Positions 13,997 to 17,734 of a stretch of 17,734 nt of DNA are shown here, in pieces. Where the stretch lies: the NCBI GenBank assembly GCA_003554565.1, contig PWGR01000107.1, positions 1 through 17,734 on the forward strand. The letters are read 5' to 3'. This stretch comes from Clostridia bacterium (lineage in GTDB: Bacteria; Bacillota; Sulfobacillia; SLMV01). The notes beneath the pieces were generated by a model. The model saw only the letters and a list, made by a program, of their open reading frames with translations, ran no database searches and was not told the origin of the DNA. Position numbers and translations under genes: made by a program. The stretch's first letter is position 1; the number at the start of each line of letters is the position of its first letter.

Positions 13997-15088
13997 TCAA
14001 TGTCGTCTGAGCGACTGCACCGTATCCTCATCCAGGGCCCGGATGAGGGCGGTCAGAAGGTCCAATGTCTTCAGGTAATCCGAAACGGATAGTATGCCTG
14101 CGTGAGCGTGAATGTAGCGTGTCGGCACTCCAAGGACGACGCCTGGAACCCCCGAACCATGCGTGTGCATCTTACCTGCGTCCGTCCCGCCGCGGGGCAT
14201 GACCGAGGACTGCAGCGGGATGCCGTTATCTTCCGCTACATCAATTACCAGGTCGCGCAACTTGAGATTAGGAATCATGCTGGCGTCATAGAACAGCAAA
14301 GAGGGTCCACTGCCCAGCTCATCAGTAGATTCCTGGTCAGATACACCCGGAACGTCGCCGGCGATGCTGACTTCCAGAGCTATGCCCACATCCGGACGGA
14401 CCAACTCCACGCTGGTGTTCGCCCCGCGGAGCCCCACTTCTTCCTGCACTGTGCCCACACCATAGACTGTATTGGGATGCTCGTCGTCTGCAAGTCTCAA
14501 TAGCAGGTCAGCAAACAGTGCACATCCAATCCGGTCATCCCAGGCTTTGCCCATCAAGAAATCTGGATCCCCCATCTCGGTAAACGGCGAATGGGGTATG
14601 ATCGGATCCCCTATACGAATTCCGAGCTTCTTCTCAGCTGCCTCGCGATCCGCCGCCCCGACATCAATGAACATATCCTCGGTCTTGACCAGTTTCTTGC
14701 GTTCATCGGGCGGCAGGATGTGCGGAGGCTTGGACCCGATGACTCCCGGCAGATCTCCCTCGCGAGTCTTGACCACCACGCGCTGCCCCAGAAGTACCTG
14801 ATCCCACCACCCTCCAAGAGTTTGAAATTTGATGAAACCGTCGTCGGTTACCCGCCGTACCATGAATCCTATCTCGTCCATATGGCCGGCAAGCATTATC
14901 CGGGGTGATGCGGAAGAGCCTTCACGGCGAAAAATCACACTGCCCAGACCATCATAGGTGGGCTCGGCAATTCCGTCCAGCCACTGCACCAGACAGTCCG
15001 CCACTGATCCCTCGTATCCCGGCACTCCCGGTGCCTCTGAGAGTTGCCTCAGCATACACCTTCGTTGTTCATCCGACAGTTCGCTCAT
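13997..15088 (-). CDS. M42 family metalloaminopeptidase, fourth copy
   Basis: Fourth M42 enzyme of the window, 363 residues, on the opposite strand to the tandem set. Catalytic residues are complete: H69 in AGHMDEIG, D184 in KAWDDRIG, E216/E217 in VQEEVGLRG, E239 in ALEVSIAGDVPG and H327 in RYIHAHAG. Like copy one it keeps the loop KPPHILPPDERKK; like copy two it has Glu as fifth ligand. The ATG at 15088 is preceded by GGAGGGG at six bases, so an in-frame extension to 15121 is not used. It lies 29 bases after the AroM-family gene and 14 bases before the threonine dehydrogenase gene, forming a three-gene operon. Such neighbours suggest a specialised substrate, but none can be named. Confidence 0.95.
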   Translation of the reverse strand: MSELSDEQRRCMLRQLSEAPGVPGYEGSVADCLVQWLDGIAEPTYDGLGSVIFRREGSSASPRIMLAGHMDEIGFMVRRVTDDGFIKFQTLGGWWDQVLLGQRVVVKTREGDLPGVIGSKPPHILPPDERKKLVKTEDMFIDVGAADREAAEKKLGIRIGDPIIPHSPFTEMGDPDFLMGKAWDDRIGCALFADLLLRLADDEHPNTVYGVGTVQEEVGLRGANTSVELVRPDVGIALEVSIAGDVPGVSDQESTDELGSGPSLLFYDASMIPNLKLRDLVIDVAEDNGIPLQSSVMPRGGTDAGKMHTHGSGVPGVVLGVPTRYIHAHAGILSVSDYLKTLDLLTALIRALDEDTVQSLRRH

Positions 15089-15117
15089 TCTGTTCCCCTC
15101 CGTTTTCTGTGCAGCAG

Positions 15118-15792
15118 TCACAGAATACTCGCGACAGCATGAGCGACAGCCGAGCTGGCCAACAGCACCGGTGTATCGCCCCTGCAGCGCAGAAACTCTC
15201 TCATCTCCTCTGTATAACCCATGCAGTCCATCACAGTAAGGTCCGTTCCTTCTGCAGTAAACCTGGCCGCAGCGCGCGAGAAGTCCCCGGGATCCGCACC
15301 GAAATCATAAGGAGACGCAACCGCTGTAACCACCTCGAACCCCTTGTTCTTCCACAGATTCCCGAGGGTCTCCTGTTGTGTATCCTCCGGGACCAGTATT
15401 CCCAACTTCGCCCCCGGGACCAGCGCCTGGACCATGCCATTCAGGATGAAACGGGGTTGGACAACCAGGACAGAATTCCGGCCGAGTTCAAACAGACCGG
15501 TGCAGGAAATAATGATTGGATCGCAGCCTCCATCGGCAAGAACCTGTACTGCACTCCGGACCCGGGGCTCTAACCGGTGATGCGACAGCAGCACCGACCG
15601 CCCATCCCGCAATCGAGTCACCAGAGCCTGCTCGCCGCCGCATGGCTTCAGGGCAGTGATTTCCCCCTCGGTCAGTTCATCGAGTGCCCCTCGCTCCGTG
15701 ACGGGGAATTCGCACCCCCATATCTCCTGCATGGGCCTCACGGCATCCGGCCGGGGAGATTGCCCTATAGTCACCAGACCAATGGCATTCAT
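15118..15792 (-). CDS. aroM: AroM family protein
   Basis: Member of the AroM family, structurally related to Asp/Glu/hydantoin racemases; its biochemical role is unknown even in Escherichia coli. The 224-residue product matches the family length, starting MNAIGLVTIGQSPRPD. Two cysteines sit where racemase-fold enzymes have catalytic ones: C97 in IIISCTGLF and C190 in VMDCMGYTEE. As I recall, E. coli AroM lacks the first. Together they would fit a two-base racemase or isomerase. The ATG at 15792 is chosen for family length, although its ribosome site is weak (GGGGGTGG twelve bases away). The same frame is open for 92 more codons upstream, into the start of the divergent gene, but shows no family match. 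It heads an operon with an M42 peptidase and threonine dehydrogenase. Confidence 0.88.
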   Translation of the reverse strand: MNAIGLVTIGQSPRPDAVRPMQEIWGCEFPVTERGALDELTEGEITALKPCGGEQALVTRLRDGRSVLLSHHRLEPRVRSAVQVLADGGCDPIIISCTGLFELGRNSVLVVQPRFILNGMVQALVPGAKLGILVPEDTQQETLGNLWKNKGFEVVTAVASPYDFGADPGDFSRAAARFTAEGTDLTVMDCMGYTEEMREFLRCRGDTPVLLASSAVAHAVASIL

Positions 15793-15988
15793 CACTGCAG
15801 CAGTCCACCCCCTACTCCAATCACAAACTGCATCCCCGACCTGGATCGGCAGATCAGAACGAGATCCCTCTCGGAGAATACATCTGTCCACTTTCACTAA
15901 AGATTCCATGCCGAGAGCAAGAAACCCTGCCGTTGTGCTAATGGCATCGACTGGCGCCGCATAGAGTTCGATGGAAGGGAGGTGCTTC
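15793..15988. promoter_or_regulatory. Divergent intergenic region between aroM and the binding-protein gene
   Basis: These 196 bases must carry the control signals of both flanking genes. No convincing spaced -35/-10 pair was found. A possible extended -10 for the plus strand (TGC followed by TAATGG, 15936-15944) lacks a -35. A small palindrome CGAGA-TCCC-TCTCG lies at 15860-15873 and could be an operator. Confidence 0.3.
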
Positions 15989-17497
15989 ATGCTCAAGTAC
16001 CTGGTCTTCACATTAATTTTCAGCAGCCTCATTGCGGGCGTTATCGGGATCCAGAGTCTTCCCCCCAAAGAACAGGAAGAGGATCATATCGTCATCGCGG
16101 TTGCAACACCGATTCGCAACCTCTTCCCGCCGTCGGCATTAGATCCGGTCACGAAGATGGCGAGCTCATTAGTCCACGAACCCCTCGCCGTGCGCGATGA
16201 ACACGGGGAGCTGCTGCCTGTTCTCGCTGAGAGGTGGTATCCGGAAGACGGGGGGCGTATATGGTACGTGCACCTGCGCGGCGGGGTAACGTGGCATGAT
16301 GGCAGCCCCTTCACTGCCGATGATGTACAGGCCACATATAGACACATTCAAGATGCTGCAGACCCCCCGTCACCCCTGCAGCCGATGTTTGCCGACCTGC
16401 TCGAAGTGGAGGTGGTGCACTCTCAAAAGCTGCGTCTGGTCTTCCAGGAGGCGTCCGGCGCCCTTCCCGAGCTGGTCGCCATGCCGATTGCCAGCACTCG
16501 AACAATAGATAGGACAGATCACCGATCCTACAATTTCCGACCGGTCGGCACCGGTCCATTTGTCATGGACAGATGGTCTGCCCACGGGGAGACTATCCTG
16601 GTTGCCAATGACGAGTACTGGTCGGGCGAGCCAGGTCTGGACTCCATAGGCATCATCCCCCTCGGAAGTGCCGATCTCCGGCGCCGGGCCGTGCAGACGG
16701 GAGCCGCTGACGTGGCACTGAACACGACCAGCCCCGAAACTGATGATCTGGTACTGCCCACCACCGATGTGGTGTACCTGGCAGTGCGGGATAAGCCCCC
16801 CTTTCTCGTTTATCCTGAGGCGAGGAGAGCCATCTCGATCACCCTGCAGCGAGCCTGGCACCAGAATGAAATTGACTACGGCACCGCGGCCGCAGCACCA
16901 TGGCCCCCGACCTCCAATCTGCACATCCACGGGACACCACCGCATTCAGATGACGACCCCGAGACCCTGCTGGACGCAGTGGGATGGTCGGAGCAGGCGG
17001 AGGACGGCACACGGGTATCCGGCAGTAATCGTGCAGAGTTCGAGCTGCTGGCACCTGCATGGCAGGAATTTGCCGACGTCGCGGAATGGATTTCGGACAC
17101 CCTGTTGAACATGGGCATTGCGGCCACTCCTGAGATTGAACCTCTGATGGAGGTGGAGGCACGGCTCATAGCAGGTCGGTTCTCCACAGCCCTGATACGA
17201 GTACAGTCGGGACCGGATGGCGATCTCAAGCACTTGCTGGCCAGCGGCGCCCCTTACAACGACATGCGCTACCGCAACCCGGAAATGGATCTCCTTCTGG
17301 AGAAGCTCCGGGCGGCACCCGCAACTGAACGGAGGACCATAGGCGCAGAAATAGCCAGAGTACTGGCCCGGGACACACCGGCTGTGTGGTTGTATCATCC
17401 GAGGGAAAATGCGGCGGTCCGCGATGAAATCTCGGGTCTGCAATGGGGACCTGGTCCGGTTCTTATTCGGCCGGAGGAAATTCGCCGACAGGACTGA
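15989..17497 (+). CDS. Family 5 (peptide/nickel type) ABC transporter solute-binding protein
   Basis: Extracytoplasmic binding protein of 502 residues for oligopeptides or similar ligands. It has the SBP_bac_5 layout: an opening strand (HIVIAVATPIRNLFPP), the motif WYVHLRGGVTWHDGSPFTADDV (about 88-109), the hinge-region GTGPFVMDRW (about 183-192), a domain II with repeated hydrophobic strands, and a closing PAVWLYHP (about 469-476). The N-terminus MLKYLVFTLIFSSLIAGVIG is a membrane/signal segment, but there is no cysteine lipobox as in most Gram-positive members, so it may stay anchored by this helix or be released. No permease or ATPase gene follows, so it must work with a transporter elsewhere. 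The ATG has GGGAGGTG about six bases upstream. It fits the peptide-use theme of the window. Confidence 0.92.
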   Translation: MLKYLVFTLIFSSLIAGVIGIQSLPPKEQEEDHIVIAVATPIRNLFPPSALDPVTKMASSLVHEPLAVRDEHGELLPVLAERWYPEDGGRIWYVHLRGGVTWHDGSPFTADDVQATYRHIQDAADPPSPLQPMFADLLEVEVVHSQKLRLVFQEASGALPELVAMPIASTRTIDRTDHRSYNFRPVGTGPFVMDRWSAHGETILVANDEYWSGEPGLDSIGIIPLGSADLRRRAVQTGAADVALNTTSPETDDLVLPTTDVVYLAVRDKPPFLVYPEARRAISITLQRAWHQNEIDYGTAAAAPWPPTSNLHIHGTPPHSDDDPETLLDAVGWSEQAEDGTRVSGSNRAEFELLAPAWQEFADVAEWISDTLLNMGIAATPEIEPLMEVEARLIAGRFSTALIRVQSGPDGDLKHLLASGAPYNDMRYRNPEMDLLLEKLRAAPATERRTIGAEIARVLARDTPAVWLYHPRENAAVRDEISGLQWGPGPVLIRPEEIRRQD

Positions 17498-17531
17498 CTG
17501 CATATCAAACACCGCCTTCAAAGATCTGCCG

Positions 17532-17734
17532 GTGAGAGCGATAGAACCGTATCGTTGCACCGGATGTGGTAGTGAACAGTTGTGGGGCTGTGGTGCGAGC
17601 CAGTTCCTGTTGTGCGAGGGCTGTTGCGGCAAGCGAGCAGATCTGAGGGTTGTCAGGAGCGGGAATTGGGGCTTTTTTTGTAGCGCTGCTCAGTTGCAGC
17701 AAAAAGAGCACGGCCAAAAAACATATATCATGAA
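17532..17734 (+). CDS. Possible zinc-ribbon protein, partial at the right edge
   Basis: An open plus-strand frame runs from before GTG 17532 to the window end without a stop. It encodes a cysteine-rich stretch, YRCTGCGSEQLWGCG then FLLCEGCCGKRADLRV, giving C-x2-C-x15-C-x2-C, the spacing of a zinc ribbon, followed by GNWGFFCS. The start is uncertain because no ribosome site precedes the GTG. It lies 34 bases after the binding-protein stop. A run of seven T (17671-17677) lies inside but no hairpin precedes it. The cysteine pattern could be chance, and no family is recognised. Confidence 0.35.
   Translation, partial: MRAIEPYRCTGCGSEQLWGCGASQFLLCEGCCGKRADLRVVRSGNWGFFCSAAQLQQKEHGQKTYIM

Noticed and set aside
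15793..16068. In-frame N-terminal extension of the AroM-family gene (92 codons)
   Set aside because: The family starts at MNAIGLVTIG and has about 225 residues; the extension runs across the ribosome site and start of the divergent binding-protein gene and has no good ribosome site.
17505..17717. Minus-strand frame of 70 codons with a hydrophobic start
   Set aside because: It begins with TTG without a ribosome site and overlaps the cysteine-rich plus frame; composition is not convincing for either, but the plus frame has a recognisable pattern.

Overview
The window looks like bacterial chromosome, probably from an anaerobic, peptide- and amino-acid-fermenting member of the Bacillota or a near relative. 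That placement rests on strong GGAGG-type ribosome binding sites, GTG and TTG starts, a MinC cell-division protein, a tungsten-type aldehyde:ferredoxin oxidoreductase, and many M42/M55/S9 peptidases. It is inferred, since no rRNA or other marker gene is present. No tRNA, rRNA, CRISPR array, insertion sequence, integrase or phage gene was seen.

Bases 1-1,070 hold the 5' leader of a gene lying off the left edge (minus strand), an Lrp/AsnC regulator (minus), and a 368-base gap. The gap contains back-to-back promoters, a dyad that may be the regulator's own operator, and a tiny plus-strand reading frame with its own ribosome site.

Bases 1,070-7,671 are a minus-strand block, read from right to left: nitroreductase, S9 prolyl-oligopeptidase-type peptidase, M55 D-aminopeptidase (DppA-like), DUF1893 protein, aldehyde:ferredoxin oxidoreductase, a GC-rich terminator, then an O6-alkylguanine-DNA alkyltransferase. 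Most joints are tight, with stop codons overlapping the next ribosome site.

Bases 7,672-12,144 hold a divergent control region, then a plus-strand operon of three overlapping M42 aminopeptidase genes. These are followed by an APRT-like phosphoribosyltransferase homologue whose PRPP loop is destroyed, and by a small membrane protein gene broken by an apparent one-base frameshift.

Bases 12,145-15,792 are minus strand, in transcription order: an AroM-family protein with two racemase-like cysteines, a fourth M42 aminopeptidase, L-threonine 3-dehydrogenase, and minC behind its own promoter. Bases 15,989-17,497 (plus) encode a family 5 peptide-type solute-binding protein without a lipobox. The right edge holds a possible zinc-ribbon frame running out of the window.

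Together the genes suggest a scavenging chain: peptide capture (binding protein), cleavage (S9, four M42, M55 for D-residues), then amino-acid catabolism (threonine dehydrogenase, aldehyde oxidation to ferredoxin), perhaps sensed by the Lrp-type regulator. The most unusual points are the three-gene M42 set tied to a PRPP-loop-less phosphoribosyltransferase homologue, the AroM/M42/threonine dehydrogenase operon, and the small promoter-driven frame opposite the Lrp gene.
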